Positions 26,601 to 36,135 of a stretch of DNA of 64,000 bases are shown one piece after another. Source of the stretch: Mycolicibacterium hippocampi (GTDB lineage Bacteria; Actinomycetota; Actinomycetes; Mycobacteriales; Mycobacteriaceae); the NCBI RefSeq assembly GCF_010723735.1, contig NZ_BLLB01000002.1:5580001-5644000 (forward strand), in the 5' to 3' direction. The translations under genes and the position numbers were made by a program. The notes below the pieces were generated by a model. It was given only the letters and a program-made list of their open reading frames with translations. It did not search any database and was not told where the DNA came from. Position 1 is the first letter of the stretch. Every line of letters starts with the position of its first letter.

Positions 26601-29600
26601 TTGAGAGTGACTGTCGCCGAACCGAGGTCATCAGAGTCGAGATCGGTGATCACCACCACCGGACTGATCGTGATCGCCGAACCCGTTGCGCCGGCCGCGA
26701 CCGGGGTGGCCACCACCACCGGAGCCAGCGAGGCTCCCGGCACCCCGACCACCGTCACCACCGAAACCGCGGGCACCAGCGATTCATTGCCGTCGGCATC
26801 GACGACCGCGAAGGTGACCGTCTTGATCCCCGCCTCCGCGGAGGTCAACGTCACCGACTGCAAAAGCTGCTGATACTCGGCCGCTGTCGCCGCCCCGGTG
26901 AACGTCAACACCCCACCAACCACACTCGCGGTCACATCGGTCGGCAGGGTTCCCCACCCGAAGGAATCTCCCGCACCCGCATCGTTGAGAGTGACCGTCG
27001 CCGAACCGAGGTCATCAGAGTCGAGATCGGTGATCACGACCACCGGGCTGATCGTGATCTCTGCATCCGTCGTGCCCGCCGCCACCGGCGTGGCCACCAC
27101 CACCGGAGCCAGCGAGGCTCCCGGCACCCCGACCACCGTCACCACCGAAACCGCGGGCACCAGCGATTCATTACCGTCGGCATCGACGACCGCGAAGGTG
27201 ACCGTCTTGATCCCCGCATCCGCCGAGGTCAACGTCACCGACTGCAAAAGCTGCTGATACTCCGCCGCTGTCGCCGCCCCGGTGAACGTCAACACCCCAC
27301 CAACCACACTCGCCGACACATCCGTCGGCAGGGTGCCCCAGCCGAACGAATCCCCCACACCCGCATCGTTGAGAGTGACTGTCGCCGAGTTCAACTCATC
27401 AGAGTCGAGGTCGGTGATCACCACCACCGGAGACACGGTGATTTCCGAATCCGTCGTGCCGGCCGCGACCGGGGTGGCCACCACGACTGGAGCCAGCGAC
27501 GCTCCCGGCACCCCGACCACCGTCACCACCGAAACCGCGGGCACCAGCGATTCATTGCCGTCGGCATCGACGACCGCGAAGGTGACCGTCTTGATCCCCG
27601 CCTCCGCCGAGGTCAACGTCACCGACTCCAACAACGCCTGATACTCCGCCGCTGTCGCCGCCCCAGTGAACGTCAACACCCCACCAACCACACTCGCCGA
27701 CACATCCGTCGGCAGGGTGCCCCACCCGAACGAATCTCCCACACCCGCATCGTTGAGAGTGACTGTCGCCGAGTTCAACTCACCGGAATCCAGGTCGGTG
27801 ATCACCACCACCGGGCTGATCGTGATCGCCGAATCCGTTGTGCCGGCCGCGACCGGGGTGGCCACCACGACTGGAGCCAGCGAGGCTCCCGGCACCCCCA
27901 CCACCGTCACCACGCTGATCGCCGGAACCACACTCGGGTTGCCGTCGGCGTCGACCACCGCGAACGTGACCGTCTTGATCCCCGCCTCAGCCGAGGTCAA
28001 CGTCACCGACTGCAAAAGCTGCTGATACTCGGCGACTGTTGCCGTCCCGGTGAACGTCAACACCCCACCAACCACACTCGCGGTCACATCGGTGGGCAAC
28101 GAACCCCAGCCGAACGAATCCCCCGCACCCGCATCGTTGAGAGTGACTGTCGCCGAACCGAGGTCATCAGAATCCAGGTCGGTGATCACCACCACCGGGC
28201 TGATCGTGATCGCCGAATCCGTTGTGCCGGCCGCGACCGGGGTGGCCACCACGACTGGAGCCAGCGAGGCTCCCGGCACCCCGACCACCGTCACCACGCT
28301 GATCGCCGGAACCACACTCGGGTTGCCGTCGGCGTCGACCACCGCGAAGGTGACCGTCTTGATCCCCGCATCCGCCGAGGTCAACGTCACCGACTGCAGA
28401 AGCTGCTGATACTCCGCCGCTGTCGCCGTCCCGGTGAACGTCAACACCCCACCCGACACACTCGCCGACACATCCGTCGGCAGGGTGCCCCAGCCGAACG
28501 AATCCCCCGCACCCGCATCGTTGAGAGTGACCGTCGCCGAACCGAGGTCATCAGAGTCGAGATCGGTGATCACGACCACCGGGCTGATCGTGATCTCTGC
28601 ATCCGTCGTGCCCGCCGCCACCGGCGTGGCCACCACGACTGGAGCCAGCGACGCTCCCGGCACCCCGACCACCGTCACCACCGAAACCGCGGGCACCAGC
28701 GATTCATTGCCGTCGGCATCGACGACCGCGAAGGTGACCGTCTTGATCCCCGCATCCGCCGAGGTCAACGTCACCGACTGCAAAAGCTGCTGATACTCGG
28801 CCGCTGTCGCCGCCCCGGTGAACGTCAACACCCCACCAACCACACTCGCCGACACATCCGTCGGCAGGGTGCCCCAGCCGAACGAATCTCCCACACCCGC
28901 ATCGTTGAGAGTGACTGTCGCCGAACCGAGGTCATCGGAGTCGAGATCGGTGATCACGACCACCGGGCTGATCGTGATCTCTGCATCCGTCGTGCCGGCC
29001 GCGACCGGGGTGGCCACCACGACTGGAGCCAGCGACGCTCCCGGCACCCCGACCACCGTCACCACCGAAACCGCGGGCACCAGCGATTCATTGCCGTCGG
29101 CATCGACGACCGCGAAGGTGACCGTCTTGATCCCCGCCTCCGCCGAGGTCAACGTCACCGACTGCAAAAGCTGCTGATACTCGGCCGCTGTCGCCGCCCC
29201 GGTGAACGTCAACACCCCACCAACCACACTCGCCGACACATCGGTGGGCAGTGAACCCCAGCCGAACGAATCTCCCGCACCCGCATCGTTGAGAGTGACT
29301 GTCGCCGAACCGAGGTCATCGGAGTCGAGATCGGTGATCACGACCACCGGAGACACCGTGATTTCCGAATCCGTCGTGCCGGCCGCGACCGGGGTGGCCA
29401 CCACCACCGGAGCCAGCGAGGCTCCCGGCACCCCGACCACCGTCACCACACTGATCGCCGGCACCAGCGATTCATTACCGTCGGCATCGACCACGGCGAA
29501 CGTGACCGTCTTGATCCCCGCCTCAGCCGAGGTCAACGTCACCGACTGCAAAAGCTGCTGATACTCCGCCGCTGTCGCCGCACCGGTGAACGTCAACACC

Positions 29601-32600
29601 CCACCAACCACACTCGCCGACACATCGGTCGGCAGGGTGCCCCAGCCGAACGAATCCCCCGCACCCGCATCGTTGAGAGTGACCGTCGCCGAACCGAGGT
29701 CATCAGAATCCAGGTCGGTGATCACCACCACCGGGCTGATCGTGATCGCCGAATCCGTCGTGCCGGCCGCGACCGGGGTGGCCACCACCACCGGAGCCAG
29801 CGAGGCTCCCGGCACCCCGACCACCGTCACCACACTGATCGCCGGCACCAGCGATTCATTACCGTCGGCATCGACGACGGCGAACGTGACCGTCTTGATC
29901 CCCGCATCACTGGACGTCAACGTCACCGACTGCAAAAGCTGCTGATACTCCGCCGCTGTCGCCGCACCGGTGAACGTCAACACCCCACCCGACACACTCG
30001 CCGACACATCGGTCGGCAGGGTGCCCCATCCGAACGAATCTCCCACACCCGCATCGTTGAGAGTGACTGTCGCCGAAGCGAGGTCATCAGAATCCAGGTC
30101 GGTGATCACCACCACCGGGCTGATCGTGATCGCCGAACCCGTCGTGCCGGCCGCGACCGGGGTGGCCACCACCACCGGAGCCACCGAGGCTCCCGGCACC
30201 CCCACCACCGTCACCACACTGATCGCCGGAACCAACGACTCATTACCGTCGCCATCGACCACCGCGAAGGTGACCGTCTTGATCCCCGCCTCCGCCGAGG
30301 TCAACGTCACCGACTGCAAAAGCTGCTGATACTCCGCCGCCGTGGCCGCCCCGGTGAACGTCAACACCCCACCCGACACACTCGCCGACACATCGGTCGG
30401 CAGCGAACCCCAGCCGAACGAATCCCCCACACCCGCATCGTTGAGAGTGACCGTCGCCGAGTTCAACTCATCAGAGTCGAGGTCGGTGATCACCACCACC
30501 GGACTGATCGTGATCGCCGAACCCGTTGTGCCGGCCGCGACCGGGGTGGCCACCACCACCGGAGCCAGCGAGGCTCCCGGCACCCCGACCACCGTCACCA
30601 CACTGATCGCCGGCACCAGCGACTCATTACCGTCGCCATCGACCACCGCGAAGGTGACCGTCTTGATCCCCGCCTCAGCCGAGGTCAACGTCACCGACTC
30701 CAACAACGCCTGATACTCCGCCGCTGTCGCCGCACCGGTGAACGTCAACACCCCACCAACCACACTCGCCGACACATCCGTCGGCAGGGTGCCCCACCCG
30801 AACGAATCTCCCACACCCGCATCGTTGAGAGTGACTGTCGCCGAGTTCAACTCACCGGAATCCAGGTCGGTGATCACCACCACCGGGCTGATCGTGATCG
30901 CCGAATCCGTTGTGCCGGCCGCGACCGGGGTGGCCACCACGACTGGAGCCAGCGAGGCTCCCGGCACCCCGACCACCGTCACCACGCTGATCGCCGGAAC
31001 CACACTCGGGTTACCGTCGGCATCGACGACGGCAAACGTGACCGTCTTGATCCCCGCCTCCGCGGAGGTCAACGTCACCGACTCCAACAACGCCTGATAC
31101 TCCGCCGCTGTCGCCGCCCCAGTGAACGTCAACACCCCACCAACCACACTCGCCGACACATCCGTCGGCAGCGAACCCCAGCCGAACACATCACCATCGG
31201 TGGCGCCACCCAACGTCACCGTCGCCGAGTTCAACTCATCAGAGTCGAGGTCGGTGATCACCACCACCGGACTGATCGTGATCGCCGAACCCGTCGTGCC
31301 GGCCGCGACCGGGGTGGCCACCACGACTGGAGCCAGCGAGGCTCCCGGCACCCCGACCACCGTCACCACACTGATCGCCGGAACCAACGACTCATTACCG
31401 TCGCCATCGACCACCGCGAAGGTGACCGTCTTGATCCCCGCATCCGCCGAGGTCAACGTCACCGACTGCAAAAGCTGCTGATACTCCGCCGCCGTGGCCG
31501 CCCCGGTGAACGTCAACACCCCACCCGACACACTCGCCGACACATCGGTCGGCAGGGTGCCCCACCCGAACGAATCCCCCACACCCGCATCGTTGAGAGT
31601 GACCGTCGCCGAACCGAGGTCATCAGAGTCGAGATCGGTGATCACCACCACCGGACTGATCGTGATCGCCGAACCCGTTGCGCCGGCCGCGACCGGGGTG
31701 GCCACCACCACCGGAGCCACCGAGGCTCCCGGCACCCCGACCACCGTCACCACCGAAACCGCGGGCACCAGCGATTCATTGCCGTCGGCATCGACGACCG
31801 CGAAGGTGACCGTCTTGATCCCCGCCTCCGCGGAGGTCAACGTCACCGACTGCAAAAGCTGCTGATACTCGGCCGCTGTCGCCGCCCCAGTGAACGTCAA
31901 CACCCCACCAACCACACTCGCCGACACATCCGTCGGCAGCGAACCCCAGCCGAACACATCACCATCGGTGGCGCCACCCAACGTCACCGTCGCCGAGTTC
32001 AACTCATCAGAGTCGAGGTCGGTGATCACCACGATCGGAGACACGGTGATTTCTGAATCGGTCGTGCCCGCTGCGACCGGGGTGGCCACCACCACCGGAG
32101 CCACCGAGGCTCCCGGCACCCCGACCACCGTCACCGCACTGATCGCCGGCACCAACGACTCATTACCGTCGGCATCGACCACCGCGAAACTGACCGTCTT
32201 GATCCCCGCCTCAGCCGAGGTCAACGTCACCGACTGCAAAAGCTGCTGATACTCCGCCGCTGTCGCCGCACCGGTGAACGTCAACACCCCACCCGAGACA
32301 ATCGCCGACACATCGGTCGGCAACGAACCCCACCCGAAGGAATCCCCCGCACCCGCATCGTTGAGAGTGACTGTCGCCGAACCGAGGTCATCAGAGTCGA
32401 GATCGGTGATCACCACCACCGGGCTGATCGTGATCTCTGCATCCGTCGTGCCCGCCGCCACCGGCGTGGCCACCACCACTGGAGCCAGCGAGGCTCCCGG
32501 CACCCCGACCACCGTCACCACCGAAACCGCGGGCACCAGCGATTCATTACCGTCGGCATCGACGACCGCGAAGGTGACCGTCTTGATCCCCGCATCCGCC

Positions 32601-35600
32601 GAGGTCAACGTCACCGACTGCAAAAGCTGCTGATACTCCGCCGCTGTCGCCGCCCCAGTGAACGTCAACACCCCACCAACCACACTCGCGGTCACATCGG
32701 TCGGCAGGGTTCCGTAACCAAGAACGTCACCACCAGCGGCGCCACCCAACGTCACTGTGGCCGAACCGAGGTCATCAGAATCCAGGTCGGTGATCACGAC
32801 CACCGGGCTGATCGTGATCTCTGCATCCGTTGTGCCGGCCGCGACCGGGGTGGCCACCACGACTGGAGCCAGCGAGGCTCCCGGCACCCCGACCACCGTC
32901 ACCACCGAAACCGCGGGCACCAGCGACTCATTGCCGTCGGCATCGACGACCGCGAAGGTGACCGTCTTGATCCCCGCATCAGCCGAGGTCAACGTCACCG
33001 ACTGCAAAAGCTGCTGATACTCCGCCGCTGTCGCCGACCCGGTGAACGTCAACACCCCACCCGACACACTCGCCGACACATCCGTCGGCAGGGTTCCCCA
33101 GCCGAACGAATCCCCCACACCCGCATCGTTGAGAGTGACCGTCGCCGAACCGAGGTCATCAGAATCCAGATCGGTGATCACCACGATCGGAGACACCGTG
33201 ATCGCCGAGCCGGTCGTGCCCGCTGCGACCGGGGTGGCCACCACCACCGGAGCCAGCGAGGCTCCCGGCACCCCCACCACCGTCACCACACTGATCGCCG
33301 GCACCACACTCGGGTTGCCGTCGGCGTCGACCACCGCGAAACTGACCGTCTTGATCCCAGCATCATTGGAGGTCAACGTCACCGACTCCAACAACGCCTG
33401 ATACTCCGCCGCGGTCGCCGACCCGGTGAACGTCAACACCCCACTAGCCACGGCCGCCGACACATCGGTGGGCAGTGAACCCCAGCCGAACACATCACCA
33501 TCGGTGGCGCCACCCAACGTCACCGTCGCCGAGTTCAACTCATCGGAATCCAGGTCGGTGATCACCACGATCGGAGACACCGTGATCGCCGAATCCGTCG
33601 TGCCAGCCGCCACCGGCGACACCAGCACCAACGGCGGTACCTCCACCGGCAACCCGACCACCGTCACCACCGTGGCCGCAGGCACCGTCGACGCGTTCCC
33701 GTCCGCATCGACCACCGCGAAACTGACCGACTTCAACCCCGCCTCCGCCGAGGTCAACGTCACCGACTCCAACAACGCCCGATATTCCGCGACAGTCGCC
33801 GACCCGGTGAACGTCAACACCCCACCCGACACACTCGCCGACACATCCGCCGGCAACGCCCCGTAACTAAGGACATCACCGGCCGCCGAATTGCTGACCG
33901 TCACTGTCGCCGAACCGAGGTCATCAGAATCCAGATCCGTGATCACCACAATCGGCGACACCGTGATCGCCGAACCCGTCGTGCCAGCCGCCACCGGCGA
34001 CACCACCACCAACGGCGGCACCTCCACCGGCAACCCGACCACCGTCACCACCGTGGCCGCAGGCACCGTCGACGCGTTCCCGTCCGCATCGACCACCGCG
34101 AAACTGACCGACTTCAACCCCGCCTCCGCCGAGGTCAACGTCACCGACTCCAACAACGCCCGATATTCCGCGACAGTCGCCGACCCGGTGAACGTCAACA
34201 CCCCACCCGACACACTCGCCGACACATCCGCCGGCAACGCCCCGTAACTAAGGACATCACCGGCCGCCGAATTGCTGACCGTCACTGTCGCCGAACCGAG
34301 GTCATCAGAATCCAGATCCGTGATCACCACAATCGGCGACACCGTGATCGCCGAACCCGTCGTGCCAGCCGCCACCGGCGACACCACCACCAACGGCGGC
34401 ACCTCCACCGGCAACCCGACCACCGTCACCAGGGTGCCGACCGGAATGCTGGGCTGATCCTGGTCGTCGACAACCTGGAAGGACACCGTTTCAATCGCGG
34501 TGACCGGCGACGTCAACGTCACCGACTGCAAAAGTTGCTGATACTCCGCCACCGACGCCGCGCCGGTGAACGTCAACACGCCATCGGCATAGGCCGCAGT
34601 CACCCCGGTGGGCAACGCCCCATGACTCAAGACGGGCCCTGAATCGGGATTACCGAGAGTCACTGTGGCGGAGCTCAACTCGTCGGAATCCAAGTCGGTG
34701 ATCACCAGTATCGGCGAAACTGTGATCGCCGAATCGGTCGTGCCTGCCGCGACAGGGGTGACAACCACCACCGGCGCCAGTTCCACGAGTGGGTTGACCG
34801 TCACCGGGATCGTGACGGTCACTTCATCGGGCTGCGCGAGTCCGATAGCCCGGAAGATCCCGTGAAAGACGCCTTGAATCAGGCCGCAAATGCCCGTGAG
34901 GTGCTCCGACGAGTCACTGATGACAACCTCGAAGGTGTCCTGCAATGGTTCACCCGTGACTACAGAGGTCGGCGTGTAGACAAACTTGCCAGTGAGCGGA
35001 TCTCGAACGACCAAGCCGTGCTCCGGCTGCACGATGGTGTACGTCAACGGGTCACCGTTCGGATCGGAAGCCGGAACGTCGACGAGCAGTTGCCCGGTGA
35101 GGATCTGCTCCGTTGTCACCTGACCGACAACCGGAGACTTGTTGAAGAATGTGTGAGTGATCTGACGGCGCACCCACGCCAACAACGCGTCGAACCAGGG
35201 GGCCTGCGCAGGAGTCGCCGGATCTGCGAACGGCGACACCACACCAGCCACGAGCGCTGAGACGATGTCGACAGATTCGACGGTCTGCTCGGATGGCGCA
35301 GCGACAATCGCCTCTTTGACCGCAGTTTCGCTTGCGATCACATCAACCACGGCTACGTCGCTCTGGGATTCCGCATCAGCATCGACGAGCGTGCCCGGGT
35401 CGGAGTCGAGCGACATGTCGGCTTCATCGTCGGCTACGGACTCCTCAGGATTCACGACAGGTTCCTCGGCGCCCGTCGTCAGGGCGTCGTCCGTCGCCGA
35501 CGGTGCGGCGGCTACGTCGTCAGAGGCTGCGGGAACTTCCGCAGACTCCTCGACCGGGGGTTCTGCGACGTCGACGGGGTCGGCAGCGTCTACATCCTCC

Positions 35601-36079
35601 TCATCAACGGGAACCCCGGCATCCTCCTCGCTCGACTCGTCACCGTCCGCGGGCGCGTCGTCGTCCGAGATGTCGCCGTCGGAGATGTCGCCGTCCGGGC
35701 TATCGCTGTCCGAGGCGTCGTCGGCCTGAGAATCGCTGTCTGATGAGGTCTCGCTCGACTCACCGGCGTTACGGTCGCGCTTCTTTCGCGGTCCCGGCGC
35801 ATCACTGTCGGCATTGGTTCCTGCGGACACCGATTCGGAGTCGGTGTCCGCATAGGCCACCCCGGATGAGTTGGCGACCGCCAGGCCGACGCCCAGCGAG
35901 ACGGCCAGCGCACCCACTCGGCCCACATGGAGCGCGTATTTTGACGGCGCCCTGCGCGCATGTCTGGCGGTGCCGCCCCGTCCATCGACGGTGACGAGGC
36001 CCCTCGCCGCCCAGAACTCCCGTTCAGTGTCAGCAGACTTCCCGTACTGGGCACGATGACGAGCCGGGGTCGCACACAT
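23621..36079 (-). CDS. Giant secreted repeat protein, cadherin/VCBS-like adhesin candidate (4152 residues)
   Basis: Start ATG 36077-36079 has GGAGG eight bases upstream; the open frame extends to 36202 without a ribosome site. Order: a 54-residue charged n-region; signal core GRVGALAVSLGVGLAVANS with cleavage near AYA-DTD; an acidic Ser/Asp/Glu-rich stretch (to about 290); LLAWVRRQITHTFFNKSP (about 300); one cadherin-like domain (about 315-430); four repeats R1-R4; twenty units of 128 residues R5-R24 (about 937-3496); five divergent units R25-R29 to the end. Each unit has ITDLDSDDLGSATVTL, GVLTFTGAATAAEYQQLLQ and VVDADGN, resembling beta-sandwich repeats of bacterial adhesins, with acidic loops that may bind calcium. 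No LPXTG, C-terminal membrane helix or enzyme domain is visible. Role as surface adhesin or matrix protein is inferred. Confidence 0.88.
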   Translation of the reverse strand: MCATPARHRAQYGKSADTEREFWAARGLVTVDGRGGTARHARRAPSKYALHVGRVGALAVSLGVGLAVANSSGVAYADTDSESVSAGTNADSDAPGPRKKRDRNAGESSETSSDSDSQADDASDSDSPDGDISDGDISDDDAPADGDESSEEDAGVPVDEEDVDAADPVDVAEPPVEESAEVPAASDDVAAAPSATDDALTTGAEEPVVNPEESVADDEADMSLDSDPGTLVDADAESQSDVAVVDVIASETAVKEAIVAAPSEQTVESVDIVSALVAGVVSPFADPATPAQAPWFDALLAWVRRQITHTFFNKSPVVGQVTTEQILTGQLLVDVPASDPNGDPLTYTIVQPEHGLVVRDPLTGKFVYTPTSVVTGEPLQDTFEVVISDSSEHLTGICGLIQGVFHGIFRAIGLAQPDEVTVTIPVTVNPLVELAPVVVVTPVAAGTTDSAITVSPILVITDLDSDELSSATVTLGNPDSGPVLSHGALPTGVTAAYADGVLTFTGAASVAEYQQLLQSVTLTSPVTAIETVSFQVVDDQDQPSIPVGTLVTVVGLPVEVPPLVVVSPVAAGTTGSAITVSPIVVITDLDSDDLGSATVTVSNSAAGDVLSYGALPADVSASVSGGVLTFTGSATVAEYRALLESVTLTSAEAGLKSVSFAVVDADGNASTVPAATVVTVVGLPVEVPPLVVVSPVAAGTTGSAITVSPIVVITDLDSDDLGSATVTVSNSAAGDVLSYGALPADVSASVSGGVLTFTGSATVAEYRALLESVTLTSAEAGLKSVSFAVVDADGNASTVPAATVVTVVGLPVEVPPLVLVSPVAAGTTDSAITVSPIVVITDLDSDELNSATVTLGGATDGDVFGWGSLPTDVSAAVASGVLTFTGSATAAEYQALLESVTLTSNDAGIKTVSFAVVDADGNPSVVPAISVVTVVGVPGASLAPVVVATPVAAGTTGSAITVSPIVVITDLDSDDLGSATVTLNDAGVGDSFGWGTLPTDVSASVSGGVLTFTGSATAAEYQQLLQSVTLTSADAGIKTVTFAVVDADGNESLVPAVSVVTVVGVPGASLAPVVVATPVAAGTTDAEITISPVVVITDLDSDDLGSATVTLGGAAGGDVLGYGTLPTDVTASVVGGVLTFTGAATAAEYQQLLQSVTLTSADAGIKTVTFAVVDADGNESLVPAVSVVTVVGVPGASLAPVVVATPVAAGTTDAEITISPVVVITDLDSDDLGSATVTLNDAGAGDSFGWGSLPTDVSAIVSGGVLTFTGAATAAEYQQLLQSVTLTSAEAGIKTVSFAVVDADGNESLVPAISAVTVVGVPGASVAPVVVATPVAAGTTDSEITVSPIVVITDLDSDELNSATVTLGGATDGDVFGWGSLPTDVSASVVGGVLTFTGAATAAEYQQLLQSVTLTSAEAGIKTVTFAVVDADGNESLVPAVSVVTVVGVPGASVAPVVVATPVAAGATGSAITISPVVVITDLDSDDLGSATVTLNDAGVGDSFGWGTLPTDVSASVSGGVLTFTGAATAAEYQQLLQSVTLTSADAGIKTVTFAVVDGDGNESLVPAISVVTVVGVPGASLAPVVVATPVAAGTTGSAITISPVVVITDLDSDELNSATVTLGGATDGDVFGWGSLPTDVSASVVGGVLTFTGAATAAEYQALLESVTLTSAEAGIKTVTFAVVDADGNPSVVPAISVVTVVGVPGASLAPVVVATPVAAGTTDSAITISPVVVITDLDSGELNSATVTLNDAGVGDSFGWGTLPTDVSASVVGGVLTFTGAATAAEYQALLESVTLTSAEAGIKTVTFAVVDGDGNESLVPAISVVTVVGVPGASLAPVVVATPVAAGTTGSAITISPVVVITDLDSDELNSATVTLNDAGVGDSFGWGSLPTDVSASVSGGVLTFTGAATAAEYQQLLQSVTLTSAEAGIKTVTFAVVDGDGNESLVPAISVVTVVGVPGASVAPVVVATPVAAGTTGSAITISPVVVITDLDSDDLASATVTLNDAGVGDSFGWGTLPTDVSASVSGGVLTFTGAATAAEYQQLLQSVTLTSSDAGIKTVTFAVVDADGNESLVPAISVVTVVGVPGASLAPVVVATPVAAGTTDSAITISPVVVITDLDSDDLGSATVTLNDAGAGDSFGWGTLPTDVSASVVGGVLTFTGAATAAEYQQLLQSVTLTSAEAGIKTVTFAVVDADGNESLVPAISVVTVVGVPGASLAPVVVATPVAAGTTDSEITVSPVVVITDLDSDDLGSATVTLNDAGAGDSFGWGSLPTDVSASVVGGVLTFTGAATAAEYQQLLQSVTLTSAEAGIKTVTFAVVDADGNESLVPAVSVVTVVGVPGASLAPVVVATPVAAGTTDAEITISPVVVITDLDSDDLGSATVTLNDAGVGDSFGWGTLPTDVSASVVGGVLTFTGAATAAEYQQLLQSVTLTSADAGIKTVTFAVVDADGNESLVPAVSVVTVVGVPGASLAPVVVATPVAAGTTDAEITISPVVVITDLDSDDLGSATVTLNDAGAGDSFGWGTLPTDVSASVSGGVLTFTGTATAAEYQQLLQSVTLTSADAGIKTVTFAVVDADGNPSVVPAISVVTVVGVPGASLAPVVVATPVAAGTTDSAITISPVVVITDLDSDDLGSATVTLNDAGAGDSFGWGSLPTDVTASVVGGVLTFTGTATVAEYQQLLQSVTLTSAEAGIKTVTFAVVDADGNPSVVPAISVVTVVGVPGASLAPVVVATPVAAGTTDSAITISPVVVITDLDSGELNSATVTLNDAGVGDSFGWGTLPTDVSASVVGGVLTFTGAATAAEYQALLESVTLTSAEAGIKTVTFAVVDADGNESLVPAVSVVTVVGVPGASLAPVVVATPVAAGTTDSEITVSPVVVITDLDSDELNSATVTLNDAGVGDSFGWGTLPTDVSASVVGGVLTFTGAATAAEYQQLLQSVTLTSADAGIKTVTFAVVDADGNESLVPAVSVVTVVGVPGASLAPVVVATPVAAGTTDAEITISPVVVITDLDSDDLGSATVTLNDAGAGDSFGWGTLPTDVTASVVGGVLTFTGAATAAEYQQLLQSVTLTSAEAGIKTVTFAVVDADGNESLVPAVSVVTVVGVPGASLAPVVVATPVAAGATGSAITISPVVVITDLDSDDLGSATVTLNDAGAGDSFGWGTLPTDVTASVSGGVLTFTGAATAAEYQQLLQSVTLTSAEAGIKTVTFAVVDADGNESLVPAVSVVTVVGVPGASVAPVVVATPVAAGATGSAITISPVVVITDLDSDDLGSATVTLNDAGAGDSFGWGTLPTDVSASVSGGVLTFTGAATAAEYQQLLQSVTLTSADAGIKTVTFAVVDGDGNESLVPAISAVTVVGVPGASLAPVVVATPVAAGATGSAITISPVVVITDLDSDDLGSATVTLNDAGAGDSFGWGSLPTDVTASVAGGVLTFTGTATVAEYQQLLQSVTLTSTDAGIKTVTFAVVDADGNPSLVPAISTVTVVGLPGATSPTVLTSVINVSYTAGSSGVPVDSGLIVLDADSTTMTGATVTITDPAAGDVLTYGSLPDGVTADFDSGVLIFEGSASVSEYQQLLRSVTFSTDASALATIKTISFTITDDQNGVSAPGVVAVTVLSLPILATPVVVTSVANVGYTAGDSAIPVDPGLVLLDADSTNMSGAVVSIVGGAAVGETLDFTPQAGINGSYNSGVLTFDGDASVAAYQQVLRSVTFSTNSDALATIKSISFVVTDDQDNVSGTGFVAVTVVTSPLQIPPLVTTSVVNVSYTAGDGAITVDPAVGVLDLDSTDLDGATVKITGGFAPGDTLTFTEPEGITGDYDEVTGTLTFTGTESIAKYEEALRSVQLSTSASALATIKTVSFAVVDAEGMSSLPGTVAVTVLAAPVNLAPLVVTTVVGPIYTAGNTAVTVDSLVSLADLDSTDMAGATVTINGGLTTGDVLTFTPPEGSLITGDYDSVTGTLTLSGTGTLEQYQEALRSVTYASSGVLLASVKAIAFAVTDSEGATSVPGLVSLTVVANTPPLLTTALLGTYVNGTAPQLLSPGLATLIVDESSFLQNAVVTIANPENDTLSFTPTGAITGNYSGGVLTLTGLGTVAEYETVLRSVRFSSSGLFQTGVRSITFVTQDQQGLNSNETLLLLTVIL
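25592..33271. repeat. Twenty tandem 384-bp repeats (R5-R24) within the giant gene
   Basis: Unit boundaries (the VPGAS codons on the reverse strand) recur exactly every 384 bp from 25975 upward, 20 units and 7680 bp in all. The units are highly similar at DNA level, often identical over long blocks, and differ by a few alternative cassettes such as LNDAGAGDSFGWG versus LGGATDGDVFGWG. Array length could vary between strains by recombination and is a known type of trap for short-read assembly. Confidence 0.93.
33653..34414. repeat. Perfect tandem duplication of a 381-bp unit (R2 and R3)
   Basis: Two consecutive 381-bp units (33653-34033 and 34034-34414) read as identical base for base, encoding repeats R2 and R3 that begin LPVEVPPLVVVSPVAAG. 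They are one codon shorter than the main 384-bp units. Perfect identity suggests a recent duplication or gene conversion. Confidence 0.88.
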
Positions 36080-36100
36080 ACCTGATCCTCCGTTTGCTCT

Positions 36101-36135
36101 GCCTGCGATCCCCCACCGGCTGTATTCGCGCAGGC
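36101..36135 (-). promoter_or_regulatory. Leader hairpin next to the giant gene's ribosome site
   Basis: GCCTGCG (36101-36107) pairs exactly with CGCAGGC (36129-36135) across a 21-base loop that contains a G-run (GTGGGGGAT on the mRNA). The stem ends nine bases before the GGAGG at 36088-36092, so it could modulate translation. It does not match a riboswitch class that I recognise. Confidence 0.4.

Noticed and set aside
25592..33271. Possible CRISPR array or satellite because of the regular repeats
   Set aside because: Units are 384 bp, in frame and coding, with no short repeat-spacer structure.
25548..34457. Series of about 119-codon forward-strand open frames repeating every 384 bp
   Set aside because: They are the antisense shadow of the giant gene's repeats: same period, no ribosome sites, composition Thr/Ala/Ser/Val as expected from the reverse strand.
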